A stretch of 64,000 nucleotides of DNA from Liolophura sinensis (GCF_032854445.1 NC_088296.1:11880706-11944705), one strand, 5' to 3'. Positions 22,360 to 34,259 are shown, numbered from the stretch's first letter. The notes: generated by a model not told the origin, from the sequence alone. Program-made: numbers and translations.

Positions 22360-24545
22360 TAACTCTCCACCGGTGAGGTTCTAAAAGCAGCAAGCCTGGG
22401 CTTTAAACTCCTGTGTTGGGCAGAAAAACCTTATAAAGCATGATTTTCTGGCGGAATCGTAAATGATAAAACCATAGGTCATGTACTGCCTAACTTCCTA
22501 TGAGCGGGGAAGGGAAGAATTTAGTTAACCCACTCTTTCCTTGTGTAGGATGATATGATTTCTTGATGGAATGAAGACGTGATGAGCACCAGATGACGAG
22601 GTGTTGAGGTGAAAAGCTACAAAATCAGGAAAAACGAAGTTCGCTAAGTATTTATGTTACATAGACGTTAATCATCAAGATATTAAGAGCTAAAGCATGG
22701 GAATGAAATAAATACAGCGCGCCTGGCGGTAGATGTATGTATATCATAACACAACACAGCAAAATCATTGTTAAAAATTGTATCCATGGGCGGGGGGGGG
22801 GGGGGTGGGCGGGGTTAGTGCGGTATAACAGACTAGCTAATTCTGGAGACACAGGTGCGAGTTTCAGTAGTTCCATGGGGAGTGTACAAACGATCATGAT
22901 ATAATAGACTACGTAGACTCTCATTATAAACATAGCCAGGAACATCATATGTCCACGGTTGCGCCTGTAGGTGAAATAAAGGCTCACCAAAGAAAAGTCT
23001 CCCTAGGTCCGTTTTCTCCCATGAGATATTTTACACGTAACACTGCACTGGCATTACTCTTTTACTCTTTTAGTTCAAAAATGAGATAAGCAAACTATTT
23101 CTAACACACATCGTGTAATATGCAGAGCTACGAGTGATATAGATAACTGTACAGCTGCTATGGTAGACTCACACATGCATACCCGTGTGGAAAAGGCACA
23201 AATATCAATTTTTTCACTTCTATATGCAGTGTTTTCCATAAACGTTTTCACATTTAATTAGCAGATGAAGATTAACTAGAAAGCATACTTAATATTAATG
23301 TATAAAACAACAGTTGTTAGAAAGAAATAGAAAGACTCCAATTGACAATAAGTTCAAATTGTTGGTTTATAAGAGTTGTTTGCAGTACGAAGTCATGCAA
23401 GTGTGAGGAAGGTCACCTAAACTCCATCCCAGGCTGGGGTTGAAAAGCGTTATCTTGGCACTTAACACAAACATAAACTCAGATAGGTAACTTTGGTTTT
23501 AATTTTTAGTATGTAGGCCAACATATGGTTATAAATTTGAATAAGTTTCTTTTCAGTTTATAACTAAAATATATAATAAGCCCCCATATAAATTCCAGTA
23601 TGATTTCAGACAAATGCCCCATGACATTCATATATAATTCATTATTAATATAATTTATTTTCTCTGAAAAATGTATATTTTCAATACTCACATATATATC
23701 TATATATATATATATCTATATACATATTAAATAAAATCAAAAAGTTGATGCAAGTAGATAATTAAAATATATCCAAAGGTAATTAAAATATGTATATCTG
23801 TCTTAATCGCAACATACAGCTGTAAATGAATCATACAAGGACCACGTGGTTAGCACGGTAAGAGGTTGCAATACCCTAGATGGCTATAAACTCCTTTGTT
23901 AAATGTGATAAATGCAGATATTGCAGATACTTATGTTGGTACTTTTTCTTTCATTTTCTTTTATCTGTGCTGGTTTTTGTTAAATAAAATGTTTCTATAT
24001 TGTGGTTATATAAGCAGCCTGTCATGAACTAATATATAATAGAATCGCTAAGTGACGGACTGCTCAATGGTTTGCTAGGGTTCCAATGGTTAAATACATT
24101 ACACTTATTAAGTCTTTGCTCTTCGCTTTAACACATGCAGTGATTGTGGAAGAGTATTAGAATAAGAGGTCAGATATAAGCCAGATTAGAATATCTGCGT
24201 CCACGTTTATGAAATGTGTTTTCTCCTGGGTCTACTGGGTATTTAGGCGTGTAGTTTATAACGTGTTCAGCTTGGATAATTTTACAAATTTTAATGAGGA
24301 AAATAATATGTAAAGGGCTGAAAGTTTAATTTGTCATCGTGAACTACCATTTCAGGCTGCTGTGAAAGTGTACATGATAGACTCTTTATATATTTTAACC
24401 ATCATACATCATATACGATTAAATAAATAATGGGTTTCTCCATGTTTCCTCTGATTTGCTATGAGTGTTGTTTTCAAATTGGTATTTATTCTTTAACAGA
24501 CTAGAAAGTGTTTGCCTAAATTACGGTATTTAATTGAGCATGAGG
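22360..24545. other. No gene seen, unit 1
   Basis: AT-rich spacer conserved with unit 2. It includes a run of about 15 G at 22791-22806 and an AT microsatellite at about 23692-23722, which is expanded in unit 2. No domain or splice-consistent frame is recognised. Confidence 0.45.
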
Positions 24546-24549
24546 TATA

Positions 24550-24772
24550 GGGGCAAAATGGACCTTGGATCGGGGCAAAACGGACCAGTGTGCCGTTTTG
24601 CCCCTTCCCACTCTGGTTAATGGAATGTTCGTGGAAACTGCCACTTGGCAATGAAAGACACACACAAAATATGTGAGCACTGGGGTAAAAACAGGCTTAC
24701 CATAGATCAAAGGCGATCAAAATTTTTCCCGCCCACAAAAGTCGGTTTTGTCGCGTGGGTCCGTTATGCCCC
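24550..24772. mobile_element. MITE-like element with nested hairpin, unit 1
   Basis: The ends are imperfect inverted repeats: GGGGCAAAATGGACC at the left and GGTCCGTTATGCCCC at the right. Inside the left end is a perfect 12-bp inverted repeat, GGGGCAAAACGG at 24572-24583 and CCGTTTTGCCCC at 24593-24604. No coding capacity is present. Terminal inverted repeats and short length fit a non-autonomous DNA transposon; no clear target site duplication is visible and the superfamily is unassigned. Confidence 0.6.
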
Positions 24773-24779
24773 ACTCTCC

Positions 24780-25740
24780 CCCAGACAGCATTAAGATTAT
24801 AAAATTTAAAAAATAAAATTGTATAAAAATTATGAAGATATGCCTGCTATGAAATGACAGACAACTTTCTGTTATTCAGAGTCAAAACGGCCTGCTAACA
24901 ATAGCTGCATGGAATGCAGTGTATTCCTACATGGCGGCGGAGGTTTTAATCCAGAAAGGTGGACGACGAAACATGTGCTTCGAACTCACGTCACTTTTGC
25001 AAACCTGACGCTATCAAAAACGATATATTATGATCAGATATTTATAGATTACAGTTACAGGTATATTAAAACGCTGCAAGTAGACTGGTGCATAATAACG
25101 GAAACAGCCTTTAGACTAATTACAAATTAGACAAGAACACAGTCACTTTCGATTTCAACAAAAATATCTACATCTCTACATCTTCTAATATAAATGTACA
25201 CAGTTCCGTGATATGAAGATGACGGAAGTTAGTTTCATTTATGTTTAAAGTCACCTCACACTGGAGGGAGAATCCGACGAAATTCGAGCCTGTGACACGG
25301 CTCCTGTGTCGTCCGTCCTCAAGGCTAAACGATTTGGCTATAAACAAGCTGGCTGCAGTAATACTGTTCACGTGAAGAACATGGGTCTATTTTCAACGCA
25401 TTAAAAACGTCTAATTGTTACACCCGGGTGCCTTAACTCCTAGGGCCTTGATTGCGGCGTGCATGCCTGATTGTTAGAGCTAAGTTCACATGAATGGGTT
25501 GGCAGCTAGTGAATAGGGTTCTGTGGAGCTGCATGCTATTGTAATGCTTGTTCAATTCTGCACACAACAGTCCTGACAAGCCTGCAGCACAACTTTTTGG
25601 CACAGGCTATCTTTCCTGGCTGTGAAGAATGTAGATATATTACGGGATTTGGTTGTTTTCTGTCAAGCTTTGAAACTATTTTGACCTGACATTTGATAGA
25701 TTTGTGTAGTGAGAGAGATCATAATGGAGACTTACAACAT
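24780..25740. other. No gene seen, unit 1
   Basis: AT-rich spacer shared with unit 2 (about 46880-47860). Small open frames occur but have no recognisable domain. It ends at the recombinase remnant. Confidence 0.4.
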
Positions 25741-25744
25741 GTGT

Positions 25745-26440
25745 GTACGCGCAATTTGTGAGTCGTTCTTTCGAGTCTGTTGCGTCTATACATAATTATC
25801 TCAGTGGAGTTCCTGCTATGCATATTTTGTTAGGGTGGGTAGCTCCCAGTCTTGAGGTTATTAAACTGAGGTAACTACTTCGAGAATTAAAATGTTTCTC
25901 TTGGCCTTTTTGGTATGGCCAGAAATTCTAATTTGGCAACGGTTAGTTTGGCTAAGTCTGACTCTAGCAAACAGTTAGTCTTACAGAAAGTGCATATGAC
26001 CGACGATTATCTAATGTTATTTATGAAGAGGTCTAAAACTATTCAGTTTTGTTAGCGGGAGTTAACCGGGATCTCCTTTATGTCAGGTAGCTTCCTTCAG
26101 GACTACGAGGTCTATGTACAGTTGTGGTGATCCCGATATGGCTCTGTTTTCTCTGCCTCATAAGAATACATTTCGTCCTGTGACATATACGTCGTATCTG
26201 CGTGTTCGTCGCCTGTGTTTGTCTACAGCAGGTTATAATGCTAGCCTATTATTTTAAGCATAGTTTTCGGAGGGGTGGTGCGTCGTACGCATTTCAGGCT
26301 CAGGTTGCAGGTGAAGTCATACAGATGTCAGGAGACTGAGCTAGTGATGTTTACAGATGTTACAGAAGTGGATTTAAAAGGTCGTATAATAGTGTCCCGG
26401 CGCATGAGGAACCTGATCTTGTTTGAGAAGGTATAATACG
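25745..26440 (+). pseudogene. Tyrosine recombinase remnant (DIRS-type), unit 1
   Basis: Plus-strand frames together read VASIHNYLSGVPAMHILLGW (the N-terminal SAM-like core-binding region), then DDYLMLFMKRSKTIQF, and SYLRVRRLCLSTAGYNAS near the catalytic part. The box expected as HSFRRGGASYAFQAQ, present in unit 2, is frame-shifted here by an extra base near 26253. Several stops and frame changes separate the pieces. The family resemblance is to tyrosine recombinases of DIRS/Ngaro-like retroelements or Crypton-like elements; no reverse transcriptase is adjacent. It is dead as a protein gene and ends near 26440. Confidence 0.75.
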
Positions 26441-26449
26441 TGGCGATGA

Positions 26450-26990
26450 TGCAGTTGGTGTCGGACTCTACATGTAATTCTTCTGTTGACCTGTTTATTT
26501 TCTCATAATGGAAAGGAGCGGCGTTGATTTCTTTTCGTGAATGTAGATGTGTTTCATATTTTTTGGCTTTGTTGTGTTTTGTTGTCCGTTGCTTGCGGCC
26601 TGGCTGGGTTCCTTCAAGGTTGTTGTTTCGTGTATTTCATGTTTGTTTTTTTTTTTCAATTTTTATGTATTGTAATGATAGGGTTTATGTAGAATATCAT
26701 CTTGCCTTTGTGCTATTGTAACAACATGTATGTATGTTTCTTAGGTATCGCAATGGGCTGTCGCTGTCTACATTTAAAGCTGTTTTCATTCCCGGATTTG
26801 TAGTCCATGTATGTATGCGTGCATCAGGTCAATTGTAGTGTTTCTATGTGCATTAAAGTTCATAAAGCCTTATATTCAACCCGGTGCTGGAGTCACTTTC
26901 AAAAAATACACCGTGTCATTACACCGAACCCAGTTAAGACCTTACCAAAAATCAACATAAAGTTAGTAAAACAGATCGTCTCCCTTAATA
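26450..26990. other. No gene seen, unit 1
   Basis: T-rich spacer following the recombinase remnant; possibly the 3' part of that element. Small frames only, none recognised. Confidence 0.4.
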
Positions 26991-27004
26991 TCGAAAGCCT
27001 TTAA

Positions 27005-27276
27005 TATTTATTTTATTGATTTATTTGATTGGTGTTTTACGCCGTACTCAAGAATATTTCACTTATACGACGGCGGCCAGCATTACGGTGAGTGGAAACC
27101 GAGCAGAGCCCGGGGGAAAACCACGACCATACGCAGGTTGCTGGCAGACCTTCCCACGTACGTCCGGAGAGGAAACCAGCATGAGCTGGACTTGAACTCG
27201 CAGCCACCGCATTGGTGAGAGACTCCTGGGTCATTACGCTGCGCTAGCGAGCTAACCAACTGAGCCACGGAGGCCC
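27005..27276 (-). mobile_element. Full-length SINE with 13-bp target duplication, unit 1
   Basis: Read on the minus strand, the head is GGGCCTCCGTGGCTCAGTTG followed by GTTAGC (A box), with a B box GCGAGTTCAAGTCC; the tail is ATTCTTGAGTACGGCGTAAA then ACACCAATCAAATAAAT. It is flanked by perfect direct repeats CGAAAGCCTTTAA at 26992-27004 and 27277-27289. These features define a complete tRNA-derived SINE with Pol III promoter. Unit 2 has the same insertion at the same site. Confidence 0.93.
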
Positions 27277-27559
27277 CGAAAGCCTTTAAAAATGTTAACG
27301 TTTGTTCAATGTGTTGACTATGTTCCAGGTATTTTTACGTCACAAAACAAACTTCTGTCAAGAAGGGTGGTTTTGATTTAAGAAATCGGCGATCTAGGGA
27401 CAATGGTTTATACTGGCTTTTACGGTCATTGATGACTTCACCTCGGTCATTGCGTACCAGGGTATAATTTTGGACTTTTGGATTTGTCCACGTCTTACGA
27501 ACAGTTCTTTCTGCAGTTTGTTAAATAGCTTTGTTTGGTCTGAGGGGAGCATTGGATGG

Positions 27560-27930
27560 TACGGAAGTCACATTGTCTGACGTGGAAAGAGCCTTGAGTA
27601 GGGAGGGGGGCGTGCAAGTAACTTAATCTGTCCTGAAATGAGCATTAGAGGGGATGGAAGCCACTTTGTCTGTTCTGGAAAGAGGATTTGGAAGGAATAA
27701 AAGGCTCTTTGCTTAACCTGGAATGAACATCTGATCTGGAAAGAGCATTGTAAAGAATGGAAATCTGACCTGGAAATAGCATGAAGCGAATGAAAGCTGC
27801 TTTGTCTGTCATGAAAAGAGCATTGCTGGGATGGAAACCGCTTTGTAGGAGATAAGAAGAGCATTGGATGGTATGAAAGCCACTTTGTCTGTTCTTGAGA
27901 GATTCATTGGGGGGATGGAAGCCCCTTTGG
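27560..27930. repeat. Degenerate 40-45-bp tandem repeat, unit 1
   Basis: Imperfect repeats combine TCTGGAAAGAGCATTG with GGATGGAAGCCACTTTGTCTG. Spacing wanders around 40-45 bp because of indels. The unit 2 counterpart at about 49690-50015 has lost one or more repeats. Confidence 0.75.
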
Positions 27931-27934
27931 CATG

Positions 27935-28760
27935 CGTATTTGTATCTTACTGGCTTCTCTAACGCTTTGTTTCGAGTGTGAACTTTAGAGATAGAAGTTT
28001 ATATGTGTGATAGAGATATCCGAGCCGTACCTTATATAACATTGAATTGGCTTGCGCGGGTCTATTCTAAAGGTCCAGAAATGAGATACAGTTGCTACCC
28101 CTCGTTGTATGTATGAGACGTCAACCATGCGAGACATGTATATTGACTTTAATAAATACATGTACTTCCTTTAAGTCCACCTAACAGAGCCTTATGAAAG
28201 TTTATTTCGCTATATGGTGAATTCCAACGGATGCCCACTAAAGAACTAAAAGAAAAGGTCTCCCAACCTGTGTGCCCAATACCAATTTATGTAACGAATA
28301 ATGTTATTAGGTTTAGAAGAAGCCTTCCGGTGTAATACGCCTGCTTGTGTATGTATATAATTGCAGTTTATTTGGAGAATCATCTCATGGCCTATACACT
28401 TTGTCAAGTTTGACCGTTTATTATAAAGCCAGGAGGGTAAGCAAAGCAAGAAACAGACGGCAAGAATTATTTCCTCTCTGGTTTGCCCAAACATGCTTTT
28501 TATCTCAAGGATAGACTTATTTCCAACGGCTTTTCTCTCAGACTTGGTACATTCGTTCACATGGTAGTAACAATCAACATGGCCGACATGTAGGCACCTT
28601 TGCAATATTACCTTGGACTGTTGTTTTGTAACGATGGTGATTGTGCGTATAGCAGCGCGTTTCTGGATAACCATTTATCTGGGTGAGTACCGCAAACTTC
28701 AACATTTTGTGTGATGACCATGGAGGATTCCATTCTTCCAGCTTCCTCGCTGGCTTCCTC
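27935..28760. other. No gene seen, unit 1
   Basis: Spacer between the 43-bp repeat and the LINE 3' end, shared with unit 2. Small minus-strand frames are open but have no recognised domain. Confidence 0.4.
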
Positions 28761-28764
28761 TTCT

Positions 28765-30095
28765 TCGATTCAATTCACTTTATTCATTCATTTTGTTAGC
28801 TTACAAGGAATAAGATAGAAGAAGAAAGAAAAACAATGATACATTTGGCTAATCAACAAGAAAAAGGACATTCCATCTACCATAAAGTTTCCTAAATTGA
28901 TTAGTTCTCCCTTAACGGTGTGTTGGAGACGGTATATTACTTTATATACACTTGGTTTTAGCGAAATATGTTTCGTAACCTTAATTGTTTTAAATTTGGG
29001 CATTCCATTAAGAAATGATACTAATTGCCAACACAGCCAGAATCACACCTTTGTATATAAACGATCATTTGTGTTTTCATTGTAACAAAGGCCTGGTTGT
29101 GTGGGGAGTCTATGGTTACTTGTCGTAAATGTAGCAAGACCTTTGTAAGTCTTTGGATTTAACACTGACATATCTACTTCATATGTAATATTCATATTTC
29201 TATCCCATATGTAACCGAATCCAGATTCACACAAGACATTTTCAACCAATGATAACGATATAAAATGACACACATTGCGTAAGGAGTAAATCAGTTGATA
29301 GTTAAAGGTGGAGAAAACATAAACATTACATAAAGTTTAGATGAAAGTGTGCTATCCGTAAACTCATCTATTGGCAACAAAATTTCTTCAGTAGTTCTAA
29401 TGTACTGAGTTAATACAATGAAACAATAATCTGTTACATTTAACAGGGAGCCTGTTGTGTGAGTGATGCTAGAATGCATTCTGTTATTATTATTATGTTA
29501 TCTGTTATTATTATTATGTCATATTCAACATAACATTCCGTTTGTCTAATAGAATCGTTATGGTGTATTAACGGACCATTTGTGTTATATTTAAAGGCAG
29601 AGAAAACAAAAACGGTTCAGATGAAAGCGTACCAAAAGTTAGTCGTAAATGTGGTCTTCAATATTTTTTCCGATTTTTCTTTAAAGAGACACCTGAAAAT
29701 GGTTCTTGTATGGTGAGTATTTGGGGCCACCTTTTCGTATATACATGTATAGTCTTTGTGTAATAATGTTATAAACCAGGATGTAACACACTAAACTTTG
29801 GTCTTTTCTGCTAACAAATATGTCCAACCTGGATTTTGATCATATTTACCTGTTTAATATACTCATAAATATTATTATAATTCAGATTTAAAGCCTGTGT
29901 TTGTCTATAAACAACAAATTTACATTGAAACAAATTTATTGGACATGCAACAGATTCTTATTTAGAACATTATTATGCAAAAATGATAAATACCAAAATG
30001 TGATCCCAAATACCCACCATACAAAAATATTTTTATATACCCTTTTTCTCCGGAAAAAAAATAGTATATATATATCAATATACATAAATATATAA

Positions 30096-30155
<60 letters not shown>

Positions 30156-31690
30156 GACCATAGTGGCAAATAAGTCGCTCTTTCATGTGAATAAAGGAAT
30201 CATTTTTATGTTTTCTTCTGATTTTCTTCACGAAAATGCCTCTAAAATCGAAGTAGGTATTACTTAATAAACCACTTAAAACAGTGCATAAATATATTTT
30301 CATTTATTGTAAAGATTTAAAGGCGTTTAAATAGAACAGGGGTTCTGAGGGGAGCTTTATGGACCATACTATCAGAGTTTAGGAACTCTTACGTCACGGG
30401 AAGTTTTTTTCAACATTTCAAATCACAACACTTAATGTTAAAATAAAAAATAACTAAAATAGTGTTGCCAAAAATTCCTTTGTTCTGGTAAACATCAAGA
30501 AAAAAAAGTGATGTGACACGAGATTTCTTAGATATCGTCAGTAAAGCTCATAAAACCAAATATTTAAATACCTTTCAACACTCCTAAAAAAATCTGAAAG
30601 AATAAATAAAAGTTTTTTTTCGCATAGTTTTCAGTTGTCTGTGTGATGAACCTTACTTCATATTTTAGCTTTCTTTTACTTTAAGTATGATATCTTACTT
30701 TCTCGTCCTTCCGCAATTCGTAACTAAAAAGGCAGCATTGCGCTCGTAAACTCGGATATACAAAGGAAAGACACCAAGTTCTCTTTAAATAGTATAGTCT
30801 GCATATGAAGACTTTAAATTGATAATTTATTTGATCAAAATTTAAGAAAAAGCTTTCGATTAAGATTAAAGATTCCGATCAACAAACTTTACAGCCATGA
30901 AAAGAATTGGTTGGATAGTCTTATTAATAAAAGGTAATTTGTAGATCAATAAGGATCGATAAAGAAGTTATTTTTTTATGTAAGAGCACTTGACACCTGG
31001 ATGATTAGCTGTTTCCTGGCATTAATGTATTATCCAGTAAAATTAAATACAATACCAGGATCCAGAACATCTTTTTATATCTGCTTTCATCCTAATGCCA
31101 AGCGTGACAAAATAAAATCATCCAGATCATTCAGATTTAAAGAAAACAGTAGCGGTGACAATTTGTCACCTTGTCTTACCCCGAACTGGCAAATAAAAAA
31201 AATTACTTCTGCTTTTCTTTTCATCCCATATGCAGGGTTTAATTGAGCTATATATGTTTTTGATACGAGTCAAACATGTCCCCGTTATTTCGTATAGTTT
31301 TGCATAGTTTATCTCACAACCCATCCTTCCAAACTTTATCAAATACTGTAGGGAAATCTATAAGTGTACAATATAACCTTTCTTGTAACTAAGAAAATAA
31401 TTTAAGTTAATAAGTTTCAAACAAAGTATTATCCACGGTAGAGTATTGTTTCCTAAACCCACTCTGTGCCAGAGTCTGTTTTAACAATTGCAGTAGACAT
31501 ATAACCCATACAGCTTAAAATTGTCACAGGGTGATAATTATGTGGTTCAGCTAGGTCGCTCTTGTTTTTGTAAATCGGCCTGACAATCCCAATTATCCAA
31601 CTTTCAGGTATAACCCCGGTATCAAACATATCATTAATTAACTCATATAATAGCAACATTATCAGTCATAATCAGTCAACGAGTCCTCTG
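28765..31690 (-). mobile_element. Decayed non-LTR retrotransposon (LINE), unit 1
   Basis: The minus strand carries pieces of a LINE ORF2 in the expected order from right to left. An RT upstream piece lies at 31453-31659 (FDTGVIPESWIIGIVRPIYK, then NYHPVTILSCMGY). The GVRQGD block with FSLN.NDLDDF lies near 31180-31080. A C-terminal piece RELGVFPLYIRVYERNAAFL lies near 30790-30700. A second C-terminal piece (VENVLCESGFGYIWD, GLATFTTSNHRLP, LKPSVYKVIYRLQH) lies at 29270-28850. The 3' end is near 28770 with GAATGAATAAAGTGAATTGA. I see no intact catalytic YADD and there are many stops. The part between about 29300 and 30650 is degraded or contains inserted AT-rich sequence. The clade is not assigned. 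Confidence 0.75.
30099..30151. repeat. AT microsatellite, unit 1
   Basis: Uninterrupted TA dinucleotides of about 50 bp within the degraded middle of the LINE. The matching stretch is absent from unit 2. Confidence 0.95.
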
Positions 31691-31699
31691 TGTCAGTGT

Positions 31700-31935
31700 A
31701 GTCACTTATCTTAGCAAATATAATGAAAGTTGAAATCTCCCATCAAACACATTTGTTTAAAGCTGGGTCCGAGGCGTGTGATGTCATCTTATAGTTCTAA
31801 TGATAAAACAATGTTCGGCATTGCCTGGTCTTATAAGAACTCCAATGACAGATTGTCCACTTTTTTGAAGAGATGGTTTTGGTAACATAACATAAATAAT
31901 CTGAGATGGATATTATATCAGTGTCTCTTAATCTT
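31700..31935. other. No gene seen, unit 1
   Basis: AT-rich spacer between the LINE and a partial SINE. It may be further decayed LINE sequence but holds no motif I can defend. Confidence 0.35.
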
Positions 31936-31939
31936 GTTG

Positions 31940-32045
31940 TCAGCGCGGCGAAATGACTTTCGAACTTCTCACCAATGCGGTCGCTGTGAGTTTAAGCCCA
32001 ACTCACGCTGGCTTCCTCTCCAGCCATAGGTGGGAAGGTCACAGA
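31940..32045 (+). mobile_element. SINE 5' half near the end of unit 1
   Basis: Contains CTTCTCACCAATGCGGTCGC, a B-box-like GAGTTTAAGCCCAACTCACG and TGGCTTCCTCTCCAGCCATA, matching the head-side half of the second SINE type. The 3' half and tail are absent. Unit 2 has the same fragment at about 53932-54045. Confidence 0.7.
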
Positions 32046-32420
32046 GTCCTAGCTAGCGTTTTATCGATTGGCGCTCATTCATGCCTCTCGGAACGTTGGC
32101 CATCTCTCTGTGAAACAGCAGTACCTAGCGCCATGCCTAAAAATGTCCTTTGTAAAGTATTTTTCCGCATTTTTAATTTACTGTCGAATAAAACAACGTT
32201 ATGCACTATAATTCCATCGGCAAACGATATCGCACACAAGTGTGGTTATTTTTCGCCTCCAATTCCCGAGAGTTACTTTCAAATCGGAAACCTGTTAGTT
32301 AAGACATGTTGAGAGCCTGAGGCATGGTTTCCGAAGTTCCGGAATCAGCTGGCTGCGCAAATGTCTGTGCAGACGCTCAAATTTTGTGACCTTCCCAAGC
32401 CATTGCTTAATAAATCGTTG

Positions 32421-32518
32421 GTGTTTTACGCCGTACTCAAGAATATTTCACCTATACGACGGCGACCAGCATTATGGTCGGAGGAAACCGGGCAGAGCCC
32501 GGGGGAAACCCACGACCA
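32421..32518 (-). mobile_element. Truncated SINE at the unit 1/unit 2 junction
   Basis: The same 3'-half SINE as at 5845-5968, with the same truncation at CACGACCAAT. Here the sequence joined to its tail is the right end of unit 1, not the ATTT-rich flank found at the left edge of the array. This makes it the junction product of the duplication. Confidence 0.85.
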
Positions 32519-33838
32519 ATGACAAATTTAAAAATCAGTTCTTAAATATAAGCTCAGGAATTATTAAAGAACTACTTCGATGAGTGTCAAGACTTGTAGG
32601 CCTAAATGATAAGGATTGAGATAGTCTAAACTTCTTTACTAAATTCATCCATGCTTTAACGCCAGCAAAACTTCCCATCCGGTGCTCTCCTTGTCTTTTG
32701 GGCAGTTGTTTCGAAAGTGTTTTAGGCAATACTGGTATTAAGTCATATTTTCTATTTAAATTTTTACCCGCACTCAGCAGCCAATGCAGTTCTCCAGTCT
32801 ATGTATAACTGCAGCAGTTTTAATTCATAACACCTGACAAGCCTGTCATGTTCTTGTTGGCTGTTAGTCAATACATGCTGAACAGGTCTATACCAGTTCC
32901 TTGCTTCCGAGAATTATGAGTGACCTACTTCCATTGTGTAAGTCAAACACTAACTGAATAAATGCCTTACATACCTAGAACTCCTTGAAATACAGAGAGA
33001 AACCCCCACAGCCCATCTGTGTGACTGATCTGCTGACGTATTATTGTATTACATGTACCTTACCCACTGTGCCTTATAATTTAAGGAAACTTCATTAGCA
33101 GTGTACTGCAGGTGGGTACCTTTCTTGCATTAATATATACATTGTATGCAAACAGTTTTTTCAAACTCCTTTTTATCCCCCCCACCCCCACCCCACCCCA
33201 CCCTCCTAACGAAATTTTGGCGGGTGGTGGGTTTGGGTATACTTGAATAGCCCTGCCTGTCCATCTGTCTGCAGAATTTGGTCCTCTCATCTCCTCCCAA
33301 ACAGCTGCACTGGTTTTGACGATGTTTGATGAAACTTTTCATACATCGATCTTACCTGTCATCTGAAGTTGTGCATTCTTAGGTTTAGTGGCACTCGTCA
33401 TTATTTTCATAATTAGCCTCATTTAGGACTTGTCTTAATAGTACTTTTCCATGTATTTAGATTTTGTCGATGCAACTCTTCCTGAAGCATTGAAACTATT
33501 TCCATGTCTTTCCTATTGATCTAAATTTGTGCATGTTTAAGATTAATTACAATCAGGTAATTAATTTCGTAAAAGCCCTTGCTGAGCTACGTGCACGTAC
33601 ATGTATCGTGCAATAATAGATGATAATAACTCTGCTAAAGTATTGCACCAATTTCCCTGAAAACTTTGTGCATATCTTTTATATCATATAAACATCTGCG
33701 CGCAAGAATAATAATGGCACGTTGATTATCATTTTTATCTTCATCTTCTTTCTTTCATTGTTGGAATGTTGGAGAAGGAAAATCATCTCAAAGGCTGTTT
33801 GATGTGGATTCCGAATATTGTTCTCTTTTCCATTTCAG

Positions 33839-33888
33839 ACTGCGCCATTTTGTGAAGTTGTGAAGCACGGTGGGATTTGTGTCGACAG
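33839..33888 (+). other. Putative 5' UTR exon of TRIM copy 2
   Basis: A 50-nt segment nearly identical to 12102-12151, with the same acceptor (CCATTTCAG) and donor (GACAG|GTAAGT). The following intron of about 1.35 kb ends at 35238, 18 nt before the TRIM start codon. Non-coding exon is an inference from conserved splice sites. Confidence 0.55.
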
Positions 33889-34064
33889 GTAAGTCCTGTA
33901 AGATCGAGTATGCCTATTGTTATGGCTGGATGTTTCTGTCAGGTGAGGGAATTGTCTTTACTCGGTCGTGTTACCGACAGTATTTAGTTGGGTGGTCGAC
34001 GTCAAATCGACCCAAACTAGACATACGCAGTCATTATATTTCCATCTCATAGAAAGCAACTAAT

Positions 34065-34225
34065 TTTGGCTGATATTGTTAATTGTGTCGATCTTGTCAC
34101 TATATATACAGGGCGATGGTAAGGCGTTATGCAGAGTTATGCTTATGATCGATTACTGGCTGTGCCGGAAGAACCTAATTTTTGTTTGTTTCTTTGTTTA
34201 CAACGCTTGCCTGCCTAAACCAAAT

Positions 34226-34257
<32 letters not shown>
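34065..34257 (+). mobile_element. Poly(A)-tailed insertion specific to unit 2
   Basis: Unit 1 runs from CATCTCATAGAAA into ACAACTTGTATATAAGCG with only a few bases between. Unit 2 has about 190 extra bases ending in about 31 A residues (34227-34257). A sequence ending in pure poly(A) at a copy-specific insertion fits a retroposed transcript or SINE-like insertion. No long target duplication is visible and I cannot identify the source sequence. Confidence 0.6.

Positions 34258-34259
<2 letters not shown>

Larger units (their letters stand above)
5871..32420 (+). repeat. Tandem segmental unit 1 (about 26.5 kb)
   Basis: First of three direct repeats, each with one TRIM gene. It begins inside a truncated SINE and ends where the same SINE sequence begins again at 32421. 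Order: SINE, CXC-domain remnant, SINE, 47-bp minisatellite, TRIM gene, 60-bp minisatellite, MITE-like element, tyrosine recombinase remnant, SINE, 43-bp repeat, LINE remnant. Alignment with units 2 and 3 by eye is continuous, with scattered substitutions and small indels. Only this unit and unit 3 carry the 6277-11086 segment. Confidence 0.93.

Noticed and set aside
29936-30169. Hydrophobic IYIYIY frame
   Set aside because: Translation of the AT microsatellite, not a membrane protein.
32535-32729. Minus-strand frame shared by all three units (also 5985-6344)
   Set aside because: Short, differently shifted in each unit, no recognised domain.
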